A DNA stretch of 64,000 bases from Casp-actino8 sp965659595 (GCA_965659595.1 CBFHWN010000005.1:7928-71927); one strand, 5' to 3'. Counted from the first letter of the stretch, positions 1 to 9,634 are shown. The notes: generated by a model not told the origin, from the letters alone. Made by a program: numbers and translations.

Positions 1-490
1 CCTCCAACACGGTCACCCTGATCCCGCCCACCACGTCGGTGATGAGATTGAAGGTGACTGCGGCGAGAACTGCCAGACCGGTCAGCCCGACCACGAGGAA
101 GAGGCCGAGAACCCACGCCTGGTGGAAGATCTCGCCGCCTTTGAACTCGAAGGACTCCCAGCCGAAGCTCTCCATGAATCGTTCGACGTTGTCGACCGTT
201 CCGGTGGTGTTGGCCACGTTCCAGAGGAGAACACCAGTGATCAAGAGCACGAGGTACAGCACCACGTGGAAGAGGCCGGCAACCCGTAACACACTCCACG
301 GATCGATGTAGCGAAGGGTTCGGGTGGTGCGGCGCACTCGACGAATACGACGACGAACAATGGGTTCTTTGCGGGGGGTATCCCCGGACGACGTTGTGAC
401 CGCAGTCGTCGACGAGGTGGTGGCAGAGGACTCGTCGTCATCCGGCTGTACGGCCGGCACGATGAAGAACGGATCGTCGGTGTCGGCCAC
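1..490 (-). CDS. DUF3566 transmembrane protein (partial, C-terminus off the window)
   Basis: Reading the minus strand gives an acidic Ser/Thr-rich N-terminus, a basic stretch (RRRIRRVRR), then YIDPWSVLRV and two hydrophobic segments, ending in LITDVVGGIRVTVLE at the window edge. This is the pattern of the actinobacterial DUF3566 membrane protein that commonly lies just downstream of gyrA, which fits its place here. Function is unknown. I place the start at a GTG at 488-490. No convincing ribosome binding site is visible and the frame stays open further upstream, so the start is uncertain. The stop codon lies beyond base 1. Confidence 0.72.
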   Translation of the reverse strand, partial: MADTDDPFFIVPAVQPDDDESSATTSSTTAVTTSSGDTPRKEPIVRRRIRRVRRTTRTLRYIDPWSVLRVAGLFHVVLYLVLLITGVLLWNVANTTGTVDNVERFMESFGWESFEFKGGEIFHQAWVLGLFLVVGLTGLAVLAAVTFNLITDVVGGIRVTVLE

Positions 491-512
491 GTGGTCAGCG
501 TAGAAGATTCCG

Positions 513-818
513 TCACCAGTTGGTGGTCGCTCGCGCCGTCGCCGATGACGTGCCGACGCGTATCTCCACGATCACGTCACCCTCGCGTTCGTCCAGCGAG
601 ACCACGGTCGCCTGCGTGTCGTGAACGAGTGCCGAGATCACATCGGAGCGATTGGATGCAACGGCGAGAGAGACAGCATCGGCCACACCCTGAGCCCGTG
701 CACGATCGGTGACCACATCGGCGACCCGAACCAGTCCCTGGACGGCCAACAACACGACAACCGCCAAGGCGACCACCAAGACACCGATCTGACCTGAGTC
801 AGGCCGAGAAGAGGTCAC
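513..818 (-). CDS. TadE-like small membrane protein coupled to gyrA
   Basis: A 101-residue protein with a short polar N-terminus (MTSSRPDSGQIG) followed by one strong hydrophobic helix (residues about 11-30), then an exposed domain. This is the shape of the actinobacterial TadE-like proteins. The GTG start overlaps the gyrA stop in a GTGA junction, so translation is probably coupled to gyrase. It is an orphan relative to the main tad locus at 37-45 kb. The assignment rests on topology and composition, not on a sharp motif. Confidence 0.55.
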   Translation of the reverse strand: MTSSRPDSGQIGVLVVALAVVVLLAVQGLVRVADVVTDRARAQGVADAVSLAVASNRSDVISALVHDTQATVVSLDEREGDVIVEIRVGTSSATARATTNW

Positions 819-3295
819 TCTTCGTCGTCGTGGGCGATGATCAGGGCGACTGACGACACCGTTTGGCCGTCTTCGACCGACATGACCCTCACTCCGGTAG
901 CCGTACGGCCTTGTGAGGAAATACTGCGCACCTGAGTGCGAATGGTCGAACCACCAGAGGTGACGGCCACGATCTCATCATCGATGCCGGCCATGAAGGC
1001 CGACACCACCATGCCCTTCTTCTCCTTGATCTGGATACCGCGCACTCCCATACCGCCTCGGCCCTGTCGGTTGAACTTGTCGAGCTGAGTGCGTTTGCCG
1101 TACCCGGCTTGGGTGATCATGAGGATCGCCGCTTCGTCTCGCGCAACGTCGACGCTCACAACTTCGTCGCCGACACGAAGTTTCATGCCGCGCACACCGG
1201 CCGCCGCACGGCCCATGGCTCGTACTTCAGTTTCGGAGAAGCGAATAGTCATACCCGACCGGGCCACGATGAAGATGTCGTCGGATCCAGACGTCTCGAT
1301 CACTCGCACCAGCTCGTCACCATCACGCAGATTGAGAGCGATGAAACCGTCGCGTCGAGCTTTGTCGTACTCGTTGAAGGGCGTCTTCTTGACCACTCCA
1401 TTTCGAGTAGCGAAGAAGAGGTAGCGCTCAGCAGCGAAATCACGGGTGTCGATGATCGCCTCGATCGTCTCGCCGGCCTGAAGAGGAAGCAGGTTGACGA
1501 TCGGGACGCCCTTGGCAGCACGCTCACGTTCCGGAAGTTCGTGCGCGCGCAGTCGATACACCTTGCCGCGATTCGAGAAGAACAAAAGGTACGCGTGAGC
1601 CGTGGTGAAGATGACGTGACGCACGATGTCGTCAGCCTTCAACTTTGCACCGGTCACACCCTTTCCGCCTCGGCCTTGGGTCTTGAAGTTCGAGGCATGG
1701 ACGGCCTTCACGTACTGAGCCTCGGTCATCACGACCACGAGTTCAGTGTCGTCGACCAGGTCTTCGAGACTCATCTCACCGCTGTCGAGAACGATCGGAC
1801 ATACCCGCGGTGTGGCGAACTCCTCCTTGATGGCCAGAAGTTCGTCCTTGACAACGGTTCGCAACTTCACGTCGTCGGCCAGGATCGCCTGGAGATCGGC
1901 GATGCGCTGAGTGAGTTGGGCGATCTCGGATTCGAGGTCGATGCGCGAGAGACGAGTGAGCTGACGAAGTTGCATGTCGAGAATGTCGATCGCCTGCACT
2001 TCGGTGAACTCGTAGGGCTTGGCCATCAACTGGTTCTTGGCACTCGGCGCGTCTTCGCTTTCACGGATCAACTTGATGATCTTGTCGATGACGTTGAGGG
2101 CCTTGATACGACCTTCGAGAAGATGAGCACGTCGCTGCGCCTTGTCGAGGCGGAACTGAGTCCGGCGGGTGAGCACCTCGATCTGATGGCGCAAATACCC
2201 ATTGATCGCGTCGACCAACGCGAGCTGACGCGGTACGCCGTCGACCAGAGCCACCATGTTCACGCCGAAGCTGGTCTGCAACTGCGTGAGCTTGTAGAGG
2301 TTGTTGAGCACGACATTGGCATTCGCATCGCGCTTCAGGGTGATCTGCAGGTTGGTCTTGCCGCCCGACGAGCCGTCGTTCACGTCTGCGATACCGTCGA
2401 TGTCACCGGCGTCGACAAGTTCTTGAATGCGTCCGGCGATGGCCGAGCAGCTCGTCTGATAAGGAAGCTCGGTGACCACGATCTGCATCGCACCGCGCTT
2501 CGATTCCTCGATGGTGGCAGTGGCGCGCATCTTCACACTGCCGCGACCGGTGCGATAGGCGTCGATGATGCCGGCGCGTCCAAGGATCGAACCCCCGGTC
2601 GGGAAGTCGGGTCCCTTGACGAACTCCATCAGATCGTCGGTCGTGGCATCGGGGGTGAACAGGACGTGCACACACGCGTCGATCACTTCACCGAGGTTGT
2701 GTGGCGGAATGTTGGTGGCCATTCCGACGGCAATGCCCTGGCTGCCATTGACGAGCAAGTTGGGGAAACGCGCCGGAAGGACGGTGGGTTCTTCACGGCT
2801 CCCGTCGTAGGTGGCGACCATGTCGACTGTGTCTTCGTCGATGTCGGCGAGCAACTGCATGGCGAGCGGATGCAAGCGACACTCGGTGTAGCGGCTGGCC
2901 GCCGGACCGAAGTCGGGCGACCCGTAGTTTCCGTGGAAGTCGATGAGTGGGTGACGCAGCGAAAACGGCTGAGCCATACGCACCAATGCGTCGTAGATAG
3001 CGCTGTCACCGTGCGGGTGATACTTGGCCATCGTGTCACCCGAGACACGGGCCGACTTCACGAACGGACGATCAGGACGGAAACCCTGTTCCTCCATGTC
3101 CCAGATGATGCGACGGTGAACGGGCTTCAATCCGTCGCGCACGTCGGGAAGGGCGCGAGCCATGATGACTGACATGGCGTAGTCGAGGAACGATCGTTCC
3201 ATCTCGTCCTGCAACGCCACGGGCTGAACGGGAACGATTGGCTCCTCGGGGGTCGCGTCGTCGGCGGGGGGTGGTGGTGTCTTCTTGGAAGCCAT
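815..3295 (-). CDS. gyrA: DNA gyrase subunit A
   Basis: 826 residues, normal for GyrA. The breakage-reunion domain comes first. The catalytic tyrosine is Tyr136 in AASRYTECR, and the quinolone-resistance region reads HPHGDSAIYD, with Ser98 and Asp102 at the positions equivalent to E. coli Ser83 and Asp87 (the sensitive-type residues, unlike the Ala of M. tuberculosis). The C-terminal DNA-wrapping domain has the GyrA box as QGRGGKG. With GyrB it introduces negative supercoils. Its ATG overlaps the gyrB stop (TGATG), so the two subunits are co-translated. A Pro/Ala-rich N-terminal tail of about 30 residues precedes the conserved core. Confidence 0.98.
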   Translation of the reverse strand: MASKKTPPPPADDATPEEPIVPVQPVALQDEMERSFLDYAMSVIMARALPDVRDGLKPVHRRIIWDMEEQGFRPDRPFVKSARVSGDTMAKYHPHGDSAIYDALVRMAQPFSLRHPLIDFHGNYGSPDFGPAASRYTECRLHPLAMQLLADIDEDTVDMVATYDGSREEPTVLPARFPNLLVNGSQGIAVGMATNIPPHNLGEVIDACVHVLFTPDATTDDLMEFVKGPDFPTGGSILGRAGIIDAYRTGRGSVKMRATATIEESKRGAMQIVVTELPYQTSCSAIAGRIQELVDAGDIDGIADVNDGSSGGKTNLQITLKRDANANVVLNNLYKLTQLQTSFGVNMVALVDGVPRQLALVDAINGYLRHQIEVLTRRTQFRLDKAQRRAHLLEGRIKALNVIDKIIKLIRESEDAPSAKNQLMAKPYEFTEVQAIDILDMQLRQLTRLSRIDLESEIAQLTQRIADLQAILADDVKLRTVVKDELLAIKEEFATPRVCPIVLDSGEMSLEDLVDDTELVVVMTEAQYVKAVHASNFKTQGRGGKGVTGAKLKADDIVRHVIFTTAHAYLLFFSNRGKVYRLRAHELPERERAAKGVPIVNLLPLQAGETIEAIIDTRDFAAERYLFFATRNGVVKKTPFNEYDKARRDGFIALNLRDGDELVRVIETSGSDDIFIVARSGMTIRFSETEVRAMGRAAAGVRGMKLRVGDEVVSVDVARDEAAILMITQAGYGKRTQLDKFNRQGRGGMGVRGIQIKEKKGMVVSAFMAGIDDEIVAVTSGGSTIRTQVRSISSQGRTATGVRVMSVEDGQTVSSVALIIAHDDEE

Positions 3296-5247
3296 CAGAT
3301 ATCGAGGAACCTCACGTCTTTGGCGTTGGTCTGAATGAAGTGCTTGCGACTCTCGACGTCATCACCCATGAGGACACCCATGATCTCGTCGGCGAGGGCC
3401 GCCTCCTCCACGGTGACTTGCAGAAGAGTGCGCGTTTCGGCCGACATGGTGGTGGACCGAAGTTCTTCCCAGTCCATTTCGCCGAGGCCCTTCAGACGCT
3501 GGAACTCCTTCTTGTGGTTCGGATGTTCCTCGAGGAAGCGTGCCTTGGCGATGTCGTCCTTCAGGTAGATCTTCTCCTTGCCGATCTCGGTGGAGTACAG
3601 CGGGGGCTGCGCGATGTACACGTAGCCGGCTTCCACGAGCGGGCGCATCTGACGGAAGAAGAACGTGAGCAACAGCGTGCGAATGTGGCTGCCGTCGACG
3701 TCGGCGTCGGCGAGAATGATGATCTTGTGGTAGCGCGATTTCGTGGCGTCGAACTCGTCGCCCACACCGCCACCGATCGCTGTCACCAATGCGGTGACTT
3801 CGGCGTTCTTCAACATCTTGTCGAGACGGGCTCGCTCGACGTTCAAAATCTTGCCGCGAATGGGAAGGATTGCCTGAGTGCGCGGATCACGCGCGTCGAG
3901 AGCTGTACCACCAGCTGAGTCGCCTTCGACGATGAAAATTTCGCTCTCTTCGGGATTGCCGCTCGTGCAGTCCTTCAACTTGTCAGGCATTCCCGCGCCA
4001 CTGAGCGCGGTCTTTCGACGAACCGCGTTACGAGCGTTCTTGGCCGCGACTCGCGCCTGGGCCGCGGCTTGCGCCTTCTTCACGACCTTGTTGGCCTCGG
4101 TCGGGTTCTCGTCGAGCCATTCGCTCAGTCGTTCGTTGGTGGCTTTCTGGACGAACGAGCGCATGGAGACGTTGCCCAACTTGGCTTTCGTCTGACCTTC
4201 GAACTGCGGTTCCGACAACTTGACCGACACGATGGCCGTGATTCCTTCTCGAATGTCTTCACCAAGGAGGTTGTCGTCCTTTTCCTTCAAGAGACCGCGG
4301 GAGCGCGCGTACTTATTGACCACGCTCGTGAGAGCCGTCTTGAAACCTTCGACGTGCATTCCGCCTTCGGTCGTGCTGATTCCATTGGCGTAACCGTGGA
4401 TTCCTTCGTGGTAGCCGGTGTTCCACTGCATTGCGATGTCGAGGGTCTGACCCTCCTCTTCGTCTTCGTAGTGCGCCACCTTGTTGAAGAGTGCTTCCTT
4501 CGACTGATTGAGGTGCTTCACGAAGTCGACGATGCCGCCTTTGTACTGGAACGTCACGTCTTGTTCCTTGCCCGGGCGTTCGTCCTTGAAGACGATCTCG
4601 AGACCGCGGTTCAAAAAGGCCATGGTCTGTAGACGTTCGAGCACTGTGCGCGCCACGAACTCCGTTCCTTCCGACGCGAAGATGGTGGCGTCGGGCCAGA
4701 ACGACACACTCGTGCCCGTTGAACGACCCCGAGCTGGAGTGGCACCGGTGGATGCCAACTTGCCGTGGGGCTTCCCGCCGTTCTTGAACTCCTGCTCGTA
4801 TCTCTTGCCGTCACGGTCGATGGCGATCGTGAGCCGACTCGAGAGGGCGTTCACCACCGACACGCCCACACCGTGCAGACCTCCGGACACCTTGTATCCC
4901 TCGCCACCGAACTTGCCACCGGCGTGCAACACGGTGAGGACGACCTCGGCTGCACTCTTTCCTTTGTGCGGACCGGACGGATACGGGTCGACTGGGATAC
5001 CACGACCGTTGTCGTCGACACGGCAGCCGCCACCGGCCAGGAGCGTCACGCCGATACGAGTACAGAATCCGGCCATGGCCTCGTCGACCGAGTTGTCGAC
5101 GACTTCCCAAATGAGGTGATGGAGTCCGGCCAGACCCGTGGAGCCGATGTACATACCGGGGCGCTTGCGCACCGGATCCAACCCCTCGAGAACCTGGATG
5201 TCTTTGGCGCCGTAGTCGGCAGCGGGGGTCGCGTTTTTGCTGGTCAC
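3295..5247 (-). CDS. gyrB: DNA gyrase subunit B
   Basis: 650 residues with a GHKL ATPase domain (Glu48 and Asn52 in EVVDNSVDEAM; GRGIP; GLHGVG), a transducer domain, and a TOPRIM domain with EGDSAGG and DADVDGSHIRT as magnesium ligands. It supplies ATP hydrolysis and religation chemistry for gyrase. The start is GTG (MTSKNATP). About 185 bases separate it from the upstream dciA gene. This gap has no ORF and probably carries the gyrBA promoter, though I could not pick a convincing -35/-10 pair. Confidence 0.98.
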   Translation of the reverse strand: MTSKNATPAADYGAKDIQVLEGLDPVRKRPGMYIGSTGLAGLHHLIWEVVDNSVDEAMAGFCTRIGVTLLAGGGCRVDDNGRGIPVDPYPSGPHKGKSAAEVVLTVLHAGGKFGGEGYKVSGGLHGVGVSVVNALSSRLTIAIDRDGKRYEQEFKNGGKPHGKLASTGATPARGRSTGTSVSFWPDATIFASEGTEFVARTVLERLQTMAFLNRGLEIVFKDERPGKEQDVTFQYKGGIVDFVKHLNQSKEALFNKVAHYEDEEEGQTLDIAMQWNTGYHEGIHGYANGISTTEGGMHVEGFKTALTSVVNKYARSRGLLKEKDDNLLGEDIREGITAIVSVKLSEPQFEGQTKAKLGNVSMRSFVQKATNERLSEWLDENPTEANKVVKKAQAAAQARVAAKNARNAVRRKTALSGAGMPDKLKDCTSGNPEESEIFIVEGDSAGGTALDARDPRTQAILPIRGKILNVERARLDKMLKNAEVTALVTAIGGGVGDEFDATKSRYHKIIILADADVDGSHIRTLLLTFFFRQMRPLVEAGYVYIAQPPLYSTEIGKEKIYLKDDIAKARFLEEHPNHKKEFQRLKGLGEMDWEELRSTTMSAETRTLLQVTVEEAALADEIMGVLMGDDVESRKHFIQTNAKDVRFLDI

Positions 5248-5431
5248 GGATACCTCGAGAGTGGGGATGACGGGTGGTCGGAACTGTGAGCCACAGGGGC
5301 CGACATGAGGCGATCAACACGTCGTAGCAACGTCGAAAATCCTACCTCATCCGAGGCTCGAAATCGTGGCAAAACAGGCACTCTGAGCAGGGAAAACGTA
5401 CTCCTGTTCGGGGTCCGTATTCCGGGTCGAT

Positions 5432-5731
5432 TCAGCGGCGTCGAGCGACCGTGATCTCGAGCCGTTCGACGGCCATTCCACCCCCGGCCCGGAGGCGCTC
5501 GATCACCTCGGAATGAAGGATCTTCAGCTGAGTTGCCCAGGCCGGGTCGTCGACTTCCACCACCAGGACACCCTCGTCGAGCTTCAGGGGCCGACAGTGG
5601 GCCGCCACCTGATCTCCAACCAGTTCGGTCCACCGGGAGAAAACGGTGACCGTCGTCGCCCGGTCGCCACCTTTCAGCGAGGTGAGAAGCCGATCCATCG
5701 ACTCCGACAAAGGGCGCGGTTCGGAGCTCAT
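5432..5731 (-). CDS. dciA: DUF721 / DciA-type helicase loader
   Basis: A 99-residue protein of the DUF721 family: LSESMDRLL near the start, W34-x-E-L-V-G (WTELVGDQVAAHCRP), then a short DLxVxVDDPAWATQL segment. This is the DciA-like KH-fold domain that loads the DnaB replicative helicase in most bacteria lacking DnaC/DnaI. Its place between recF and gyrB is the usual actinobacterial one. The ATG overlaps the recF stop (ATGA). It fits functionally with dnaB at 30.2 kb; no dnaC-like gene is seen. Confidence 0.88.
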   Translation of the reverse strand: MSSEPRPLSESMDRLLTSLKGGDRATTVTVFSRWTELVGDQVAAHCRPLKLDEGVLVVEVDDPAWATQLKILHSEVIERLRAGGGMAVERLEITVARRR

Positions 5732-6807
5732 GACACCACCGATCCGGCGTCGATTCGAAGAACCTGGTCCGGGCGGGCCGCCTCAGGGAGAGGGCTAGCC
5801 GTGGTGATGACCACTTGACCGTCTGGCAAGTGATCGAGAAGGGCCTGGCACCGCTCGGGGTCGAGTTCGCTCAATACATCGTCCAGGACGAGGAGCGGCG
5901 TCATATCGGTGGTCTCGGCCACCAGCCGGTGAGCAGCGAGACGCATGGCGAGGGCCAAGGATCTCATCTCCCCCTGGCTGGCGTGGGTGCGAGCCGGCAT
6001 GGCGCCGATCGACAACTCGAGATCGTCTCGATGCGGCCCGACGGTCGACACTCCCCGCCGCACGTCGTCGTGACGGGCGGTCGCCAAAGCCGCCTTCATT
6101 CCCGACCGCCGCCAGTCGGGTTCGTAGCGCAATCCGATCGCCAACACGTCGCCAGCGATCCGGTGATACGCCTCCTCGACCCGTGGCTGGAGTCGCCCCA
6201 CCAAGGTTGCCCGCACCTGACCCACTTCGTCAGCAACCGTCGCCAGACGTTCGTCCCACACGTCGAGTGAGAAGGCGATGTCGTCGGTCAGACGACCACC
6301 ACATTGCTTGAGTAAAGTGTTGCGTTGTTTCAACGCACGCTCGAGATCGAGACGAAGGGCGTCGTGTTTCACGGCGAGCGACACAGCGGTGTCGTCGAGA
6401 TACCGGCGTCGTTCGGCGGGTGAACCCTTCACCAACTCGAGATCGTCCGGTGAAAACACCGTGACGCGCACGACGCCGAGAAGGTCACGGGTGCGAGGAA
6501 GACGCTGCCGATTCACCTGAGCCGTGATGCGACCCTGCCGCGGAATAGCGATTTCGACCAGAGCGTCGCGTCCGTCGGAATACCTGATGGTGGCGCGCAC
6601 GAAAGCCTCATCGGCGCCATTGCGCACGAGAACAGCCGGGGGAACGTTGCGAAAACTCTCGAGCATTGCCAAAAAGGCCATCGATTCGGCAACGTTCGTC
6701 TTTCCTTGAGCGTTGCGACCCACGATCGCCGTCACTCCCGGATGCAAGTCGAACGTGGCTCGCTCGTAATTACGGAAGTCGACGAGCTCGAGTCGCTCGA
6801 CGTACAT
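5728..6807 (-). CDS. recF: DNA replication and repair protein RecF
   Basis: 359 residues. The N-terminus MYVERLELVDFRNYE is typical of RecF, followed by Walker A GRNAQGKTN (residues about 30-38), the signature region (HASQGEMRSLALAMRLA) and Walker B LLVLDDVLSELD. RecF is an SMC-like ATPase that helps load RecA at gapped DNA with RecO/RecR. The start codon overlaps the dnaN stop (TGATG), consistent with a dnaN-recF-dciA unit. Confidence 0.97.
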   Translation of the reverse strand: MYVERLELVDFRNYERATFDLHPGVTAIVGRNAQGKTNVAESMAFLAMLESFRNVPPAVLVRNGADEAFVRATIRYSDGRDALVEIAIPRQGRITAQVNRQRLPRTRDLLGVVRVTVFSPDDLELVKGSPAERRRYLDDTAVSLAVKHDALRLDLERALKQRNTLLKQCGGRLTDDIAFSLDVWDERLATVADEVGQVRATLVGRLQPRVEEAYHRIAGDVLAIGLRYEPDWRRSGMKAALATARHDDVRRGVSTVGPHRDDLELSIGAMPARTHASQGEMRSLALAMRLAAHRLVAETTDMTPLLVLDDVLSELDPERCQALLDHLPDGQVVITTASPLPEAARPDQVLRIDAGSVVS

Positions 6808-7913
6808 CAGGAACGCAAAGGCATGAGCAGGTACGTGTAGTCGGCCTTCGAGGCATCACCGTCGACGACCGGACGAATGACCGCCAACTTGCCGGGTTCG
6901 CTCGTCTGAATCGACACACTTTCGGTCGAGCATGCGTCGATGCCAGCGGCCAAAAGTTCGTTGTTGAACGACATCTCGATCTCGTTGCCGATGAGTTCAG
7001 CCTCGATATTCTCGACTGCCTCACCACTGTCCTGACTGATCATGCGAAGTGTCACGCCGTCGGCATCCATGCGGATCCGCAACGGTGTGCCGATCGGATC
7101 ACGGGCCACCAACTTCACTCGACGGATGGCGTCGAGAAGCGCCTCTCGGCCAATGACCAGTTGATTGGGCGGACTGGGCGGGATGAGGCGCTGATAGTCA
7201 GCGAACGTTCCCGATATGAGACGGGTGACGAGACGCATATTGCCCACCGCGAATGTTGCGTCGTTCTCGGTGATATCGATCGACACGTTCTCGGAACTGC
7301 CAAGGAGCCGTTGCAGTTCTCCGAGTGCTCGCGCCGGAACCACGAAACGCGATCCATCGGGGAGCACCGCAGCTGAGATGTCACGAATCGCAAGGCGATA
7401 CGAGTCCGTGGCCACCAGACGAAGTACACCGTCGACGCTCGTCACGAGCACACCGGTGAGAACACCTCGTGCGTCGTCGGTACTGGCCGCCCGCACAACC
7501 TGCTTCAAAGCCTCCGACAGCTCGGCAGCCGGCACACTCACGCCGCTCCCGACCGAACCAGTCCACTTCGGGAAATCACCTTCGGCTCCGACCGGAACCG
7601 TGAAGTTCACCCGACCAGCCGAGATGAGGACCTTGTCGCCGGAAAGTTCGATCTCGACAGCACCTGATGGGAGTGACCTGACAACTTCGCTCGCCAACTT
7701 GGCTGGAACGAGCGCCACCCCATCGGATCCGCCGGCCACTTCGACGGCCGCTTCGATGGTGAGATCACCATCGGTGCCAGTCACACGAAGTTGGGAACCT
7801 GCCAGCACCAGACGCAAACACGACAACGTTGGATTGGTGGCTCGTCCGGTGGCCGCTCGACTGCTGGCCCCGAAGGCCTCGGCTAGAACGTCTCGTTCAC
7901 AACGGAACTTCAC
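6807..7913 (-). CDS. dnaN: DNA polymerase III beta subunit (sliding clamp)
   Basis: 368 residues with the three-domain clamp pattern: MKFRCERDVLAEAF at the start, LPSGAVEIELSGDKVLI in domain I, LRLVATDSYRLA in domain II and the C-terminal YLLMPLR motif. It forms the dimeric ring that tethers polymerase III. It is transcribed away from the putative origin, in the direction of fork movement. Confidence 0.97.
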   Translation of the reverse strand: MKFRCERDVLAEAFGASSRAATGRATNPTLSCLRLVLAGSQLRVTGTDGDLTIEAAVEVAGGSDGVALVPAKLASEVVRSLPSGAVEIELSGDKVLISAGRVNFTVPVGAEGDFPKWTGSVGSGVSVPAAELSEALKQVVRAASTDDARGVLTGVLVTSVDGVLRLVATDSYRLAIRDISAAVLPDGSRFVVPARALGELQRLLGSSENVSIDITENDATFAVGNMRLVTRLISGTFADYQRLIPPSPPNQLVIGREALLDAIRRVKLVARDPIGTPLRIRMDADGVTLRMISQDSGEAVENIEAELIGNEIEMSFNNELLAAGIDACSTESVSIQTSEPGKLAVIRPVVDGDASKADYTYLLMPLRS

Positions 7914-8193
7914 GACTTATTCCTCCCGCTGACGACCGACAAGTGTTCCGAAACCCTCGGAGTTGTCATCATCATCTCATGATGTTTCGAACCAATAGAA
8001 GTAATAACACCTGTGGATTGTGGACGACGGGTGATTCGTCCTGCGTGACATCTGTTTCTTGGCGCGCGACGTTGTCCACATGGATCCACAAGGAGCGGCG
8101 TTCTGACCAGCGCGTCCGTGGACAACTCGACGTTGTGCACAGCGCGACCCACCTCGTGACCACAGCCCGTCCACATCTCTGTCCCCAACCCTC
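7914..8193. other. oriC: Probable chromosomal origin (oriC) with DnaA boxes
   Basis: A non-coding gap between dnaN and dnaA, the usual actinobacterial oriC site. A perfect TTGTCCACA box lies at 8072-8080. One-mismatch boxes are at 8019-8027 (TGTGGACGA), 8117-8125 (CGTGGACAA) and 8133-8141 (TTGTGCACA). Weaker ones are near 8012-8020, 8082-8090 and 8167-8175. The segment about 7965-8010 is the most AT-rich part and could be the unwinding element. The boxes occur on both strands. GC-skew or marker-frequency data would settle it. Confidence 0.85.
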
Positions 8194-9573
8194 TCAGCCC
8201 AATTTCAAGGTCTTGATGAGCATGGTGACCTGGTCGTAGGTCTGCGTGCGTTCTTTCATGAGACGCTGAATCTTCTCGACTGCGTGGATGACGGTCGTGT
8301 GATCGCGACCTCCGAACAATCGGGCGATGGCGGGGTACGAGAGATCCGTGAGTTCACGGAATACGTACATGGCCTCCTGGCGGGCGGCTACGAGGGGGCG
8401 TTGTCGGCTCTTCCCACGCAATGCCTCGACGCTGAACCCGAGTAGTCGGGCCATTTCTTCGAGCAGCTCCTGATCGGTGCGCTGCTTCGGAGCCTGATCG
8501 GTGAGGAGGTCCTCGAGGAGTCGCTCGGCCTGGGCAACGGTGACGTCGACCTGGTTGAGGCTGGCGTAAGCACTCACGCGAATGAGCGCACCTTCGAGTT
8601 CACGAATGTTCGACGTCACCTTCGAGGCGATGAATTCCAGGACGTCGGCTGGGAATTCGGTGTCTTCTCGCTCTGCCTTGTTGCGAAGGATGGCCAGACG
8701 GGTTTCGAGGTCGGGTGGCTGAACGTCGGTGATGAGCCCCCACCGAAAACGACCGATGAGGCGCTCTTCGAGATTGGGGATGGCGTCAGGCACGCGATCG
8801 GAGGAGATCACGATCTGCTTGTTGGCTCCGTGCAACGAGTTGAACGTGTGGAAGAACTCTTCCTGTAGACCTTCTTTGCCTTCCATGAACTGGATGTCGT
8901 CGATGAGCAGGACGTCGATATCGCGGTAGCGGCGCTTGAAGTTGGCGATGGAAGCCGTTCGAATCCCGTCGACGTACTCGTTGAGGAACGTCTCGGTCGT
9001 GATGTATCGCACCTGGTAGTGGCTGTAGTTCTGGATGACGTAATGCCCAATGGCATGCAACAGGTGGGTTTTTCCGAGACCAGCAGATCCGTAGATGAAG
9101 AGCGGGTTGTAACTGCGGGCTGGCGTTTCAGCCACCCGTTGGGCGGCCGCCAAAGCAAAGCTGTTCGACGCGCCACGAACGAACGTTTCGAAGGTGTACC
9201 TCGGATTGAGGCCCGCTCGTTCCGCAGGACTCTCGACCGTCGTTCGGGTGAGGGTGGCGGTACTCGTCGAATGCGTCGAAGCAGCGACTTCGACGACGTC
9301 AGCAGGCTGACTCGACATTTCGGTGGGCGCCACGACTTCCACCTCGAGTTGGCGGGTGCCAGAACCGATCTCGACGAATGCATCTGTCACGAGGGGCAAA
9401 TAACGGGACAGAATCTTGTCGCGCACTGTTCCACTCGGAACGGCGAGTCGCACGGTGAGGTCGTCGGACGGTAGAGCGCGCACGTCGTTGAATGTCGAGT
9501 ACCACACCGCATCGGAGACCTGCGCGCGCAACAATTGCGAGACGGCTGTCCACATGTTCTCCTGGTTCTCCAC
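8194..9573 (-). CDS. dnaA: Chromosomal replication initiator DnaA
   Basis: Domain I begins at ENMWTAVSQLL. The AAA+ domain III has Walker A GSAGLGKTH and Walker B LLIDDIQF, and the C-terminal DNA-binding domain has GGRDHTTVIHAVEKI. It binds DnaA boxes and melts oriC. I prefer a GTG start at 9573: AGAGGGGA sits 7 bases upstream, the start lies just before domain I, and it leaves a cluster of DnaA boxes (9602-9634) upstream as an autoregulatory site. ATGs at 9642 (with AGGAAG) and 9696 are in-frame alternatives that would add 23 or 41 residues. The gene identity is certain; the start is not. Confidence 0.97.
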   Translation of the reverse strand: MENQENMWTAVSQLLRAQVSDAVWYSTFNDVRALPSDDLTVRLAVPSGTVRDKILSRYLPLVTDAFVEIGSGTRQLEVEVVAPTEMSSQPADVVEVAASTHSTSTATLTRTTVESPAERAGLNPRYTFETFVRGASNSFALAAAQRVAETPARSYNPLFIYGSAGLGKTHLLHAIGHYVIQNYSHYQVRYITTETFLNEYVDGIRTASIANFKRRYRDIDVLLIDDIQFMEGKEGLQEEFFHTFNSLHGANKQIVISSDRVPDAIPNLEERLIGRFRWGLITDVQPPDLETRLAILRNKAEREDTEFPADVLEFIASKVTSNIRELEGALIRVSAYASLNQVDVTVAQAERLLEDLLTDQAPKQRTDQELLEEMARLLGFSVEALRGKSRQRPLVAARQEAMYVFRELTDLSYPAIARLFGGRDHTTVIHAVEKIQRLMKERTQTYDQVTMLIKTLKLG

Positions 9574-9601
9574 CTGCGGTTCCCCTCTGACGGCACCCAT
9601 C

Positions 9602-9634
9602 TCGTCCACAGCAGTATCCACAACTTGTGGACGA
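9602..9634. promoter_or_regulatory. Cluster of three DnaA-box-like sites at the 5' end of dnaA
   Basis: Three near-consensus 9-mers lie within 33 bases: TCGTCCACA (9602-9610), GTATCCACA (9614-9622) and TGTGGACGA (9626-9634), the last two forming an inverted pair. A further near-match, TGTGGATAG, is at 9734-9742. If dnaA starts at 9573 these sites are upstream and could let DnaA repress its own gene. Confidence 0.5.

Noticed and set aside
1109..3172. A 687-residue open frame antisense to gyrA
   Set aside because: It is a mirror of a highly biased GC-rich coding strand. No recognisable domain, start site or ribosome site; gyrA on the other strand is certain.
5248..5431. Promoter boxes upstream of gyrB
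   Set aside because: Several -10-like strings exist but none has a properly spaced -35, so I did not list a promoter.
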